Source: an uncultured Erysipelotrichaceae bacterium (GTDB taxonomy: Bacteria; Bacillota_I; Bacilli_A; RF39; UBA660). From it: a stretch of 31,967 bases of DNA. Shown piece after piece: positions 15,060 through 22,981 of this stretch. The notes beneath the pieces are model-generated. The model was not told the DNA's origin. It saw nothing but the letters and a program-made list of their open reading frames with translations, and did not search any database. Position 1 is the stretch's first letter, and each line of letters opens with the position of its first letter. The DNA lies in contig CATOOY010000003.1 in the NCBI GenBank assembly GCA_951801995.1, positions 1 to 31,967 of the forward strand. The letters are read 5' to 3'. Made by a program: the position numbers and the translations under genes.

Positions 15060-15856
15060 AAAACATTCACCATTTCCTTTTGATTTAAAATAGAAGATTG
15101 AACTAAAGAATAATAAGATAACTTTTTTGAAAGAGACACCATAAATGGAAGAGAAACATTAGCACTATGAAACTCTTTTTCATGATCATATATTTCATCT
15201 TTCTTACAATAAAATAAACAAGATTCATGATAAAGCAAAAGAACATCTGTTCCTAATAAGATATCTTCAACATTATTAGTAATATGAAGAATAATAAGCT
15301 TTTTATCTTTATTATATTTTTTCAAAATACGAACAGCCCTTTTTTTATCATCAAAATCCATATAAGAAAAAAGAGAATCAAGAATTAAAATTTTAGGACA
15401 ACAAATAAGTACAGATGCCAATTTAACCATAGCTTTTTTACTCAGTGTCAAATCATTCGAATTTTTATTTAAGTCTTGCTCAAAATGAAACAAAGAAACA
15501 ATAGACGAAATATGTTGAGCAATATCCGATTTTCTATACCCCATATTTTCCAATGTATAAATAATTTCCTCTAACACTGTTCGAAAAAGAAAATCCTCAT
15601 AAAAATTCTCAGAAACATAAGCAACTCTTCTATGTAAAGAAGCCATATTTTTTTTATTAAGTACAGTCCTATTTAAACAAATATAGCCTTCAAAAGGTAA
15701 AATTCCCACTAAAATTTTAGCAAATGTGGATTTCCCTGAACCACTAGGACCCAAAATATGAACAAAAGCTCCATCATCAATAGCCAAATTTACTTTAGAA
15801 AATACCTTTTTATTTTTATAAGAAAAAGACAAGTCTTTTATAATGATTTCCTTCAT
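15050..15856 (-). CDS. ecfA1: EcfA1-like ABC ATPase with intact Walker A but altered catalytic residues
   Basis: A 268-residue ATPase at the ecfA1 position. Walker A GPSGSGKST (36-44) is perfect, so nucleotide binding is likely. Other sites differ from active family members: the Q-loop region reads VSEN, the signature TLSK (137-140) instead of SGGQ, Walker B Asp160 is followed by Ser161 where the catalytic glutamate belongs, and the switch histidine is Asn194. LENMGYRKSDI and the following helices are close to normal EcfA1. The start at 15856 (MKEIIIKDLSFSY) is preferred over the upstream 15922 because it fits the family N-terminus and has GGTGG 6 nt before it. It is first in the ecf-truA unit. 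Confidence 0.82.
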   Translation of the reverse strand: MKEIIIKDLSFSYKNKKVFSKVNLAIDDGAFVHILGPSGSGKSTFAKILVGILPFEGYICLNRTVLNKKNMASLHRRVAYVSENFYEDFLFRTVLEEIIYTLENMGYRKSDIAQHISSIVSLFHFEQDLNKNSNDLTLSKKAMVKLASVLICCPKILILDSLFSYMDFDDKKRAVRILKKYNKDKKLIILHITNNVEDILLGTDVLLLYHESCLFYCKKDEIYDHEKEFHSANVSLPFMVSLSKKLSYYSLVQSSILNQKEMVNVLWK

Positions 15857-15877
15857 ATACAACCACCATAGTAATAT

Positions 15878-15906
15878 ATTATAGTATAAAATAAATAAAC
15901 CTGCAA
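15878..15906 (-). promoter_or_regulatory. Promoter of the ecf-truA unit
   Basis: TTGCAG (15901-15906) and a perfect TATAAT (15878-15883) are 17 nt apart on the minus strand. The -10 is about 22 nt before the chosen ecfA1 start, which supports that start over the longer frame. Confidence 0.6.
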
Positions 15907-15936
15907 TCCAATATCGAAACAAATTTTATTTTATAA

Positions 15937-16689
15937 CTACAAAAGTTTGTTTTTTTGGATTTTATATGTAATTCTCATAAGTAATTTTATAGGAATTATT
16001 TTTTGTATAAAATAAGTAAATTTCATTTTAAAAGATGGAATAATAAGCAGTTTCCTTTGAAACATTTTTTCAATAGCATACTTAGCAACAAAAGAACTAG
16101 ATAAAGGTGGAATAGAAAAAGTAACACTAGCTCTTTTATTAAAATTTGTAGCAACAGGTCCTGGACACAAAACACTAATAACTATATTCTTTTTATTTCG
16201 TCTATTTTCTTCATATAACGCTTCTGTCAAATGTAAAACATATGCTTTGGTAGCATAATAAGTATTCATAAGAGGGCCTGCTACAAAACCAGCTGAAGAA
16301 GCTACATTTAAAATATAACCCTTATTTTTCTCTATAAAATCTTTATAAAAAAGCTTTGTTAAAATATGAACAGCTTTTATATTAAGATCTATCATATTCA
16401 GTTCTTCCTCTAAATTCAATTCTGCAAAATCTCCACATAATCCAAATCCTGCATTATTAACCAAAACAGATATATCTTCTTTTTTTACTTTTTCATATAA
16501 TATATAACAATTTTCTATAGTAGATAAATCAAAAGATAATATCATCACCTTTGTAGAAATTTCCTTTTTCAAATTATATAATTCTTGTAAATCACGAGAA
16601 ACCAAAATTAAATCATATCCCTTTTTACTAAGTTCTATTGCAATATCTCTCCCAATACCAGAAGAAGCTCCAGTTATAAGTGCCTTCAT
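15937..16689 (-). CDS. Short-chain dehydrogenase/reductase
   Basis: A 250-residue classical SDR, an NAD(P)-dependent oxidoreductase. The cofactor loop TGASSGIG (6-13), the NNAG motif, the catalytic Ser in NVASSAGF and YYATK (YxxxK) are all present, and the PGPVATNF loop follows. The C-terminus is basic and partly hydrophobic and might touch the membrane. The substrate is unknown. Family resemblance is to the DltE/YqjQ type, but that is tentative. GGTGAT precedes the ATG. It sits between rplQ and ecfA1, which are usually adjacent in Firmicutes, and has its own promoter and possible operator. Confidence 0.9.
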   Translation of the reverse strand: MKALITGASSGIGRDIAIELSKKGYDLILVSRDLQELYNLKKEISTKVMILSFDLSTIENCYILYEKVKKEDISVLVNNAGFGLCGDFAELNLEEELNMIDLNIKAVHILTKLFYKDFIEKNKGYILNVASSAGFVAGPLMNTYYATKAYVLHLTEALYEENRRNKKNIVISVLCPGPVATNFNKRASVTFSIPPLSSSFVAKYAIEKMFQRKLLIIPSFKMKFTYFIQKIIPIKLLMRITYKIQKNKLL

Positions 16690-16704
16690 ATTATCACCAT
16701 ATAC

Positions 16705-16710
16705 ATTATA
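16705..16710 (-). promoter_or_regulatory. -10 box of the SDR gene
   Basis: A perfect TATAAT on the minus strand, 15 nt before the ATG. The -35 region at 16-18 nt spacing is poor and falls inside a palindrome (16718-16735). Confidence 0.5.
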
Positions 16711-16717
16711 GCAAAAA

Positions 16718-16735
16718 AGATAACAATCGTTATCT
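16718..16735. promoter_or_regulatory. 18-bp palindrome, candidate operator of the SDR gene
   Basis: AGATAAC and GTTATCT form perfect 7-bp arms around AATC. The site covers the -35 position of the SDR promoter and is followed by no T run, so it looks like a binding site for a dimeric regulator, not a terminator. The regulator is unknown. Confidence 0.5.
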
Positions 16736-16858
16736 AATTAAATAAATTTCCTAATGAAAGCAATAATAATATACTTTTACACTATAACCATTATATATTT
16801 CTTTAAAATCGAAAGTAATGATTTTATAAATACAATCTTTTTTTACAAAAATATCTAT

Positions 16859-16883
16859 AAAAAAAGATGCTATTTTGCATCTT
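16859..16883 (-). terminator. Intrinsic terminator of the ribosomal superoperon
   Basis: On the minus strand, AAGATGC (16877-16883) pairs with GCATCTT (16864-16870) around a 6-nt loop, followed by a T run (A run 16859-16865 on the + strand). The left arm lies in the last codons of rplQ and the loop holds its TAG stop. Confidence 0.85.
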
Positions 16884-17223
16884 CTTCTACCAATTCCAAA
16901 ATAACCATTAAAGCGTCGTCTCCTCTTCTTTCAGTTAATTTTAAAATTCTTGTATATCCACCATTTCTAGCTTTATAACGAGGAGCCAAAACATCAAATA
17001 CTTTTTTAACTACCTCTTTATCATTATGCATAAAAGCAAGTGCTTTTCTTCTAGCTACTAATGAACCATTTTTTCCATAAGTAATCATTTTATCAACAAA
17101 TTTACGAACTTCTTTCGCTCTTGTTTCTGTTGTTTCAATACGCTCATTCATAATTAGGTCTTTAGTAAGATTAGCTAGCATGCTTTTTCTATGTTTATTA
17201 GTACGTCCTAATTTTCTGTACAT
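16870..17223 (-). CDS. rplQ: 50S ribosomal protein L17
   Basis: Full-length L17 (117 residues), which binds 23S rRNA near the exit tunnel. The N-terminus YRKLGRTNKHRKSM and the TRAKEVRKFVDKMIT segment are typical. A strong AGGAGG precedes the ATG, 17 nt after rpoA. It is the last gene of the superoperon; its final codons form half of the terminator hairpin. Confidence 0.98.
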   Translation of the reverse strand: MYRKLGRTNKHRKSMLANLTKDLIMNERIETTETRAKEVRKFVDKMITYGKNGSLVARRKALAFMHNDKEVVKKVFDVLAPRYKARNGGYTRILKLTERRGDDALMVILELVEEDAK

Positions 17224-17240
17224 AATTTTCCTCCTACCTA

Positions 17241-18191
17241 TTAATCATCTTCACGGAATCTAAGGCCCATATCTTTAATTTTATCAATAACTTCTTTCAA
17301 AGATTTTTTACCTAAATTACGTATTTTCATCATTTCTAATTCTGATTTTTCTGTTAAATCACCAAGTGTATTAATATTAGCTCGTTTTAAACAATTATAA
17401 GCTCTTACTGAAAAATCAAGTTCATCAATTGGTGTTTCTAATTTTTTAAGTTTATTATCTTCTTGTTTAGCATTCATAATACCTGTTTTATCAGCAATAT
17501 CACTTAAATTGGTAATAATATTCAAATGTTCAATAAGAATCTTAGCACCAAGTGCCATAGCTTCCTCTGGACGAAGAGAACCATTGGTATAGATATCCAT
17601 AATAAGTTTATCATATCCAGCATCTTGTCCAACACGGGCACTTTCCACCTCATAGCTAATTCTCTCAATTGGTGAGTAAATAGCATCTATTGGAATAAAA
17701 CCAATTTTTTCATTCTCTAATATCTTTTTATTTTCATTAGAAGGAACATATCCTCGACCATTAGAAACAATAAGTTCCATATCAAGGCGTCCTCCCTTAG
17801 ATAAAGTTGCAATGATCTGATCCGGATTCATAATTTCAACATTTGGATTTGCTTCAATATCAGCTGCTGTTACTACACGTTCTTCAGATACAGAAAGTTT
17901 AAGAATTTGATTCTCTTCTGTAAGATTTTTCACAACAATATTTTTTAAATTCAAAATAATAGCTGTTACATCTTCATAGACACCATCTATGGTTTGAAAC
18001 TCATGCATAACACCATCTATTTTTACAGCAACAATAGCAGCACCTGGCATATTAGAAAGCATAATTCTTCTAAGTGCGTGACCTATTGTTCTACCAAAAC
18101 CTCTTTCTAAAGGCTCTAATTCAAATCTACCATAATTATTTTTTTCCACATAATCCGTTATTTTATATGCTGGTTTTTCAAAATTTAACAT
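17241..18191 (-). CDS. rpoA: RNA polymerase alpha subunit
   Basis: 316 residues: an N-terminal assembly domain (about 1-230, with ERGFGRTIGHALRRIMLSN) and a C-terminal domain (about 250-316, with FSVRAYNCLKRANINTLGDL and RNLGKKSLKEV) that contacts promoters and activators. AAGGAG is 9 nt before the ATG. It lies in the usual place between rpsK and rplQ. Confidence 0.98.
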   Translation of the reverse strand: MLNFEKPAYKITDYVEKNNYGRFELEPLERGFGRTIGHALRRIMLSNMPGAAIVAVKIDGVMHEFQTIDGVYEDVTAIILNLKNIVVKNLTEENQILKLSVSEERVVTAADIEANPNVEIMNPDQIIATLSKGGRLDMELIVSNGRGYVPSNENKKILENEKIGFIPIDAIYSPIERISYEVESARVGQDAGYDKLIMDIYTNGSLRPEEAMALGAKILIEHLNIITNLSDIADKTGIMNAKQEDNKLKKLETPIDELDFSVRAYNCLKRANINTLGDLTEKSELEMMKIRNLGKKSLKEVIDKIKDMGLRFREDD

Positions 18192-18213
18192 GCATCATCA
18201 CTCCTTTTCTAAA

Positions 18214-18597
18214 TTATCCACGAGGACGTTTTGGTGGACGACACCCATTGTGTGGAATAGGTGTTACATCTTGAATTGATAAAATTTCAAGTCCTGCAGT
18301 TTGTAAAGAACGAATAGCAGTCTCACGACCAGAACCTAAACCTTTTACAAATACTTCTACTTTTTTCATACCCATATCAAAAGCAGCTCTTCCTGCAGCC
18401 TCTGCAGCCATACCAGCAGCATATGGAGTTGATTTTTTACTACCTTTAAATCCAAGAGTACCTGCTGATGCCCAACTAATAGCATTTCCATCTTTATCAC
18501 TAATTGTAACAATAGTATTATTAAAAGTGGAATGAATAAAAGCTTTACCCTCAGGCACATTCTTTTTTACTTTACGTTTTCTAGCTTTATAAGCCAT
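18214..18597 (-). CDS. rpsK: 30S ribosomal protein S11
   Basis: 127 residues, full length. The protein sits on the 30S platform and touches mRNA near the E site. The IHSTFNNTIVTISD segment, the GSGRE motif and the C-terminus NGCRPPKRPRG are typical. AAGGAGG precedes the ATG, 23 nt after rpsM. Confidence 0.98.
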   Translation of the reverse strand: MAYKARKRKVKKNVPEGKAFIHSTFNNTIVTISDKDGNAISWASAGTLGFKGSKKSTPYAAGMAAEAAGRAAFDMGMKKVEVFVKGLGSGRETAIRSLQTAGLEILSIQDVTPIPHNGCRPPKRPRG

Positions 18598-18620
18598 GAT
18601 TTAACCTCCTTTTTTATGTA

Positions 18621-18986
18621 TTATTTTTTCTTATTTGCTACAGTTTTTCCTTTACCCTTACGAGTTCTAGCATTTCTACTTGTTCTTTGACCTCTTACAG
18701 GTAAACCTTTTCTATGTCTGTCACCTTCATAACAATGAATTTCCATTTTATTTTTAATATTCATATTTATTTCACGACGTAAGTCACCTTCTGTTGGATA
18801 TTTATCCACTTCATTACGAATAGCAACTAATTCATCGTTTGTAAGATCCCCTGCTTTTTTATTAGGATCAATTTTAGCATCTTTCAAAATTGTATTTGAA
18901 AGACTTTTACCAATACCATAAATATAAGTAAGTGCAATTACACTTCTTTTGTTATTTGGTATATCTACACCTTTAATACGTGCCAT
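18621..18986 (-). CDS. rpsM: 30S ribosomal protein S13
   Basis: 121 residues, full length. S13 is in the 30S head and touches the P-site tRNA and the 50S subunit. The N-terminus ARIKGVDIPNNKR, the GLPVRGQRTSRNARTRKG stretch and the lysine-rich tail are typical. AAGGAGG precedes the ATG. Confidence 0.98.
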   Translation of the reverse strand: MARIKGVDIPNNKRSVIALTYIYGIGKSLSNTILKDAKIDPNKKAGDLTNDELVAIRNEVDKYPTEGDLRREINMNIKNKMEIHCYEGDRHRKGLPVRGQRTSRNARTRKGKGKTVANKKK

Positions 18987-18999
18987 ATTACGCCTCCTT

Positions 19000-19113
19000 T
19001 TAACCTTGTCTTTGTTTATGTTTAGGGTTTTTGCAAATTACTCGCACAGACCCTTTTCTTCTAATTACTTTACAATCTGAACAGATTGGTTTTACTGATG
19101 ATTTTACCTTCAT
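19000..19113 (-). CDS. rpmJ: 50S ribosomal protein L36 (zinc-ribbon form)
   Basis: A 37-residue protein, read directly from the minus strand between infA and rpsM. It begins MKVKSSVKPICSDC and ends KHKQRQG. The C-x2-C ... C-x4-H set of zinc ligands is complete, so this is the zinc-binding form of L36. GGGGAGG precedes the ATG, and the position between infA and rpsM is the conserved one. Confidence 0.97.
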   Translation of the reverse strand: MKVKSSVKPICSDCKVIRRKGSVRVICKNPKHKQRQG

Positions 19114-19124
19114 AATTTCCTCCC

Positions 19125-19340
19125 CTACTTTCTATAGGTTATACGCCCCTGTGTTAAATCACAAGTCGGTAATTCGACTGTAACAGTATCGCCTGGTAAA
19201 ATGCGAATGTAGTGCATTCGGATTTTACCAGAAACATGGGCTGTTATAATATGTTTATTAACAAGTTCTACCTTAAATTTACCACCTGGCAAAACTTCTA
19301 ATACTTTTCCCTCTACCTCAATAATATCTTCTTTAGCCAT
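19125..19340 (-). CDS. infA: Translation initiation factor IF-1
   Basis: 71 residues forming one OB fold that occupies the ribosomal A site during initiation. AKEDIIEVEGKV, HVSGKIRMHYIRILPGD and QGRITYR are typical. Its Shine-Dalgarno GAGGTGA lies over the end of map, whose TGA is 4 nt before the ATG, so the two are translationally linked. Confidence 0.98.
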   Translation of the reverse strand: MAKEDIIEVEGKVLEVLPGGKFKVELVNKHIITAHVSGKIRMHYIRILPGDTVTVELPTCDLTQGRITYRK

Positions 19341-19344
19341 TTCT

Positions 19345-20091
19345 TCACCTCTTCGTCAAAACTTCATAACCATTTTCTGTTACAAGAACAGTATGTTCAA
19401 AATGAGCAGACTCTCTTTCATCTTCTGTAACAATAGTCCATCCATCTTCAAGAATACATACATCTGCTGTCCCCAAATTAAGCATAGGTTCTACAGCAAT
19501 CACCATACCCTTTTTTAGTTTAATACCCATACCCTTTCTCCCATAATTAGGAACATCGGGTTCTTCATGTATATTACTTCCTACACCATGACCTACTAGT
19601 TCTTTTACAACACTAAGTCCATGTTCTACAGCATAACTTTCCACAGCATTGCCAATATCACCAATATAGGCACCTTCTTTTATCTGTGAAAGACCTTCCC
19701 ATAGTGATTTTTCAGTATGATAAAGTAACATTTCTTTTTCCTTACTTACTTTTCCAACAGGATATGTCCAAGCAGAATCCCCATGATACCCATGATAACA
19801 TGCGCCTATATCAATAGAAACAATATCTCCTTCTTTTAATATACGAGAAGAAGGAATACCATGTACTACTTCATCATTAATAGAAACACATATAGATCCA
19901 GGAAAACCATCATAATTTAGAAAAGATGGCGTAGCCCCTTCACTTATAATAAATGCATAAGCAAGTGCATCCAGTTTTTCTGTTGAAATACCAGGCTTAA
20001 TAAATTTTTGTAAATAAATATGTGTTTTCCCAGTAATTTCTCCTGCTTGTCTTAAAAAGTCAATTTCTCTTGGAGATTTGATGCTAATCAT
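19345..20091 (-). CDS. map: Methionine aminopeptidase, type I
   Basis: 248 residues; removes the starting methionine from new proteins. All metal and catalytic positions can be seen: His in EVVHGIP, two Asp in SIDIGACYHGYHGDSAW, His in ELVGHGVGSNIHEEP, Glu in AVEPML and Glu in HFEHTVLV. There is no N-terminal extension, as in the short bacterial form. The ATG lies 8 nt inside the end of adk. The adk-map-infA-rpmJ order is the standard Firmicute arrangement. Confidence 0.97.
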   Translation of the reverse strand: MISIKSPREIDFLRQAGEITGKTHIYLQKFIKPGISTEKLDALAYAFIISEGATPSFLNYDGFPGSICVSINDEVVHGIPSSRILKEGDIVSIDIGACYHGYHGDSAWTYPVGKVSKEKEMLLYHTEKSLWEGLSQIKEGAYIGDIGNAVESYAVEHGLSVVKELVGHGVGSNIHEEPDVPNYGRKGMGIKLKKGMVIAVEPMLNLGTADVCILEDGWTIVTEDERESAHFEHTVLVTENGYEVLTKR

Positions 20092-20743
20092 GTAAAATTT
20101 CCCTTATTTTATTAAAAAGCTCTTCAGGCGTTTCATTTTCCAATATTTTAATTCTACTTAAAATATTCTTTTTTTCGTAATAATCTATCAAATCTGCTGT
20201 ATTATCCATATAAGTTTGAAACCCCTTAAAAAAAGTTTCTTCATTGTCATCTGTTCGTTTTGATAAAGTATGATGACAACAATCACAAATTCCTTCTACT
20301 TTAGGAAGCATATTTTTAAAATAAAGATTATAATTTTGACCACAATTTTGACAAACAAGTCTACCAAGTGTCCTTTTTAAAGCAAGTTCTTTATCAATAT
20401 CCAAAAAGATTACATGTCCTATTTCTTTTCCCATCTCTGCAAGCATTTTTTCATAAAAATTTGCTTGTTCTACTGTTCTAGGAAAACCATCTAAAACATA
20501 CCCATTCTTACAATCATCTCTTTCAATTCTTTCTTGAATAAGTTCAAGTGTAATTGGAAGAGGGACAAGCATTCTTTGATCCTGACATTTAATAATTGTT
20601 CTGCCTATTTCTGTAGAATCATCTCTCGCATGTCTCATAATATCTCCTAAAGAAATATGAGGAATTTGATAAAAATCATGAATAAGTTTTGCCTGTGTTC
20701 CTTTTCCAGCAGCAGGGGGAGCTATCAAAATGATATTTTTCAT
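20084..20743 (-). CDS. adk: Adenylate kinase, zinc-lid form, with altered active-site residues
   Basis: 219 residues; interconverts ATP, AMP and ADP. The lid carries a four-cysteine zinc site (Cys131, 134, 153, 156), common in Firmicutes. LDGFPRT, Arg37, Arg124, Arg128 and Arg163 are present. Two departures stand out. The P-loop reads APPAAGKGT (8-16) where GxPGAGKGT is normal, losing two glycines but keeping Lys14. The arginine that follows the DDNEET segment (Arg167 in E. coli) is Gly174. The gene is intact and between secY and map as usual. Its ATG directly follows the secY TAG. Confidence 0.93.
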   Translation of the reverse strand: MKNIILIAPPAAGKGTQAKLIHDFYQIPHISLGDIMRHARDDSTEIGRTIIKCQDQRMLVPLPITLELIQERIERDDCKNGYVLDGFPRTVEQANFYEKMLAEMGKEIGHVIFLDIDKELALKRTLGRLVCQNCGQNYNLYFKNMLPKVEGICDCCHHTLSKRTDDNEETFFKGFQTYMDNTADLIDYYEKKNILSRIKILENETPEELFNKIREILHD

Positions 20744-22018
20744 CTATCTTCTTCTTCTCTCTCTTTTATACTCCCCTGTAACAAGTTTACTTTCTAGTTG
20801 TTTATACGTTTCAAGCGCTACTCCTACTACAATAAGTAGTCCTGTTCCACCAATTTGAATACTAGTTGGCAATTTAGAAATAGCACCAAAAAGGATAGGA
20901 AGAGAAGCAATAACTGCTAAAAAAACAGCACCTACTGCAGAAAGTCTTTTTAAAACTTTTGTAATATACAAAATAGTATCTTCTCCTGGACGAATACCAG
21001 GAATAAATCCACCATTTTTATTTAAATTTTCTGCAAGTTCTTTTGGTTTTATTTGCATAAATGTATAAACAAGAGAAAATACAAAAATCAAAATGATATA
21101 TAAAGTAAATCCTATTGGCGTTGTAAGTGTAAGATATTTACTTACAAACAAACTAAATCCTTCTTTTTTCACAAATGCAGCTATAATTCCTGGTACAGAA
21201 ATAAGAGCAGATGCAAATATAACAGGAACAACACCAGCAGAATTGAGTTTAAACGGCATATAATTGTTATTAGCACCATAGGTACTATTGGTTTTATTAG
21301 CATATTGTACAGGTATTCTTCTCTCAGCTGTCTCCTCATATACAACAGCTAAAACAATAGCTAAATAAAGAAAAACAAATAAGAGAAACTTTGTAATACC
21401 AAATAAAGTTACCTGTAAATCACCTGCTACTACAAGTGCATGATATGCATCTTTAAACATATTAGGAAGTGTTGCGATAATTCCAGCCATAATAATTAAA
21501 GATATTCCATTTCCAATTCCTTTTGCTGTAATCTGATCTCCTATCCAAAGTAGGAAACAAGTTCCTGCAGTAAGTACTACAGAAAATCGCATATAATCCA
21601 TAATCGTTCCATCTGGAATAAATGAGAACGATAACATATATCCCTGTATAAATGCTAAAACAATACCAAGTACACGAGTAATTTGATTTAGTTTTGCCCT
21701 TCCTACACCACCTTGTTTTGTTAGTTCTGACAAATACGGAACAATCTCAAGTTGTGATAAAAGTTGTGTAACAATAGAAGCAGTGATATAAGGAATAACA
21801 CCAAGTGATAGAATAGAGAATTTCTCCATAGCACCACCACCCATAGCATTTACTAAATCAAAAAATCCTAAATTTTTCCCAAGTGCACTTGCATCAATTC
21901 CAGGAACAATAATCGATGTTCCTAGTTTAAATACAAATAGGCAAAGAAAAGTAAAGTATAGTTTTTTTCTTAAATCTTTATTTTTTGCACTTGTCAATAA
22001 TTTAAGTTTGGCAAACAT
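20744..22018 (-). CDS. secY: Protein translocase subunit SecY
   Basis: 424 residues with ten membrane helices; the central channel of the Sec export machine. The FKLGTSIIVPGID opening, the plug region near residues 50-65 and the cytoplasmic loops with KTNSTYG and GGFIPGIRPGEDT are typical. A near-perfect AGAGGTGATC precedes the ATG. It lies between rplO and adk as in other Firmicutes, and its stop is fused to the adk start. Confidence 0.98.
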   Translation of the reverse strand: MFAKLKLLTSAKNKDLRKKLYFTFLCLFVFKLGTSIIVPGIDASALGKNLGFFDLVNAMGGGAMEKFSILSLGVIPYITASIVTQLLSQLEIVPYLSELTKQGGVGRAKLNQITRVLGIVLAFIQGYMLSFSFIPDGTIMDYMRFSVVLTAGTCFLLWIGDQITAKGIGNGISLIIMAGIIATLPNMFKDAYHALVVAGDLQVTLFGITKFLLFVFLYLAIVLAVVYEETAERRIPVQYANKTNSTYGANNNYMPFKLNSAGVVPVIFASALISVPGIIAAFVKKEGFSLFVSKYLTLTTPIGFTLYIILIFVFSLVYTFMQIKPKELAENLNKNGGFIPGIRPGEDTILYITKVLKRLSAVGAVFLAVIASLPILFGAISKLPTSIQIGGTGLLIVVGVALETYKQLESKLVTGEYKRERRRR

Positions 22019-22019
22019 A

Positions 22020-22463
22020 TTAGATCACCTCTACTTTTCCACCTAATTTTTCTATTTGTTCTTTACTAGCACTTGAAAATTTATGTGCTTTTACAGTTAA
22101 TTTCTTTTCCAATTTTCCATTTCCTAGAATTTTAATCCCATCTTTTCCATTTTTAACAAGTCCCATTTCTTTTAATATTTCTGGTGTAATCAAAGCTCCA
22201 TCTTCAAATTTATTTAAATCACTTAAATTAATAACAACATACTCTTTTCTGAATCTAGCATTTGTAAAACCTCTTTTAGGAAGTCTTCTATATAAAGGTA
22301 ATTGGCCACCTTCAAAACCAGTTTTACGACTATAACCGCTTCTTGATTTTTGACCATTTTCACCACTTCCAGCTGTTTTTCCCCAATTACTACCAGGACC
22401 ACGTCCTACAATTTTTCTTCTTTTTCTAGATCCTTCAGCAGATTTTAATTCATGTAATTTCAT
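22020..22463 (-). CDS. rplO: 50S ribosomal protein L15
   Basis: 147 residues, full length. The glycine- and arginine-rich start (GRGPGSNWGKTAGSGENGQ) and the C-terminal GGKVEVI are typical; it helps late 50S assembly. Its ATG follows the rpsE stop with no gap (TAAATG), which leaves no room for rpmD (L30), normally between them. AGAGGAG lies over the end of rpsE. Confidence 0.98.
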   Translation of the reverse strand: MKLHELKSAEGSRKRRKIVGRGPGSNWGKTAGSGENGQKSRSGYSRKTGFEGGQLPLYRRLPKRGFTNARFRKEYVVINLSDLNKFEDGALITPEILKEMGLVKNGKDGIKILGNGKLEKKLTVKAHKFSSASKEQIEKLGGKVEVI

Positions 22464-22967
22464 TTATAAAATCTCCTCTACTTTTTTTCCTCTAAGACGA
22501 GCTACTTCAGATGCTGTTTTTTGTGATTTTAGAGCTTCTAATGTTGCATAAGCCATATTGATCTTAGTATTCGAACCTAAACTTTTTGATAATATGTCAC
22601 TTACACCAGCCATTTCAAGTACAGAACGAACAGGACCTCCAGCTTTTACACCAGTACCTTTTGAAGCAGGTTTTAATAAGACGCGTGATGCACCTCTTAC
22701 ACCAATAGCTTCATGTGGGATTGTTCCATCTACAATGGATACATGGATAACATTTTTTGTAGCGGCTTGTACAGCTTTTTTAATAGCATCTGGAACTTCA
22801 TTTGCTTTTCCTGTACCAAGACCCACTCTACCTTTTCTATCTCCAACTACAACGGTAGCAGAGAAACGGAAATTGCGACCACCTTTTGTTACTTTTGTAA
22901 CTCTACCAATATTGATTACTTCTTCTTCAAATTGTTTTGGGCGTGGTTCTCTTCTTCTTTTTTCCAC
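22464..22967 (-). CDS. rpsE: 30S ribosomal protein S5
   Basis: 167 residues, full length; S5 works in decoding accuracy and mRNA unwinding. The VTKGGRNFRFSATVVVGD segment, the GASRVLLKPASKGTGV loop and a normal C-terminal domain are present. The start is GTG at 22967, with GGAGGG 7 nt before it. It is followed directly by rplO; rpmD is missing. Confidence 0.98.
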   Translation of the reverse strand: MEKRRREPRPKQFEEEVINIGRVTKVTKGGRNFRFSATVVVGDRKGRVGLGTGKANEVPDAIKKAVQAATKNVIHVSIVDGTIPHEAIGVRGASRVLLKPASKGTGVKAGGPVRSVLEMAGVSDILSKSLGSNTKINMAYATLEALKSQKTASEVARLRGKKVEEIL

Positions 22968-22981
22968 TATAATTCCCTCCT

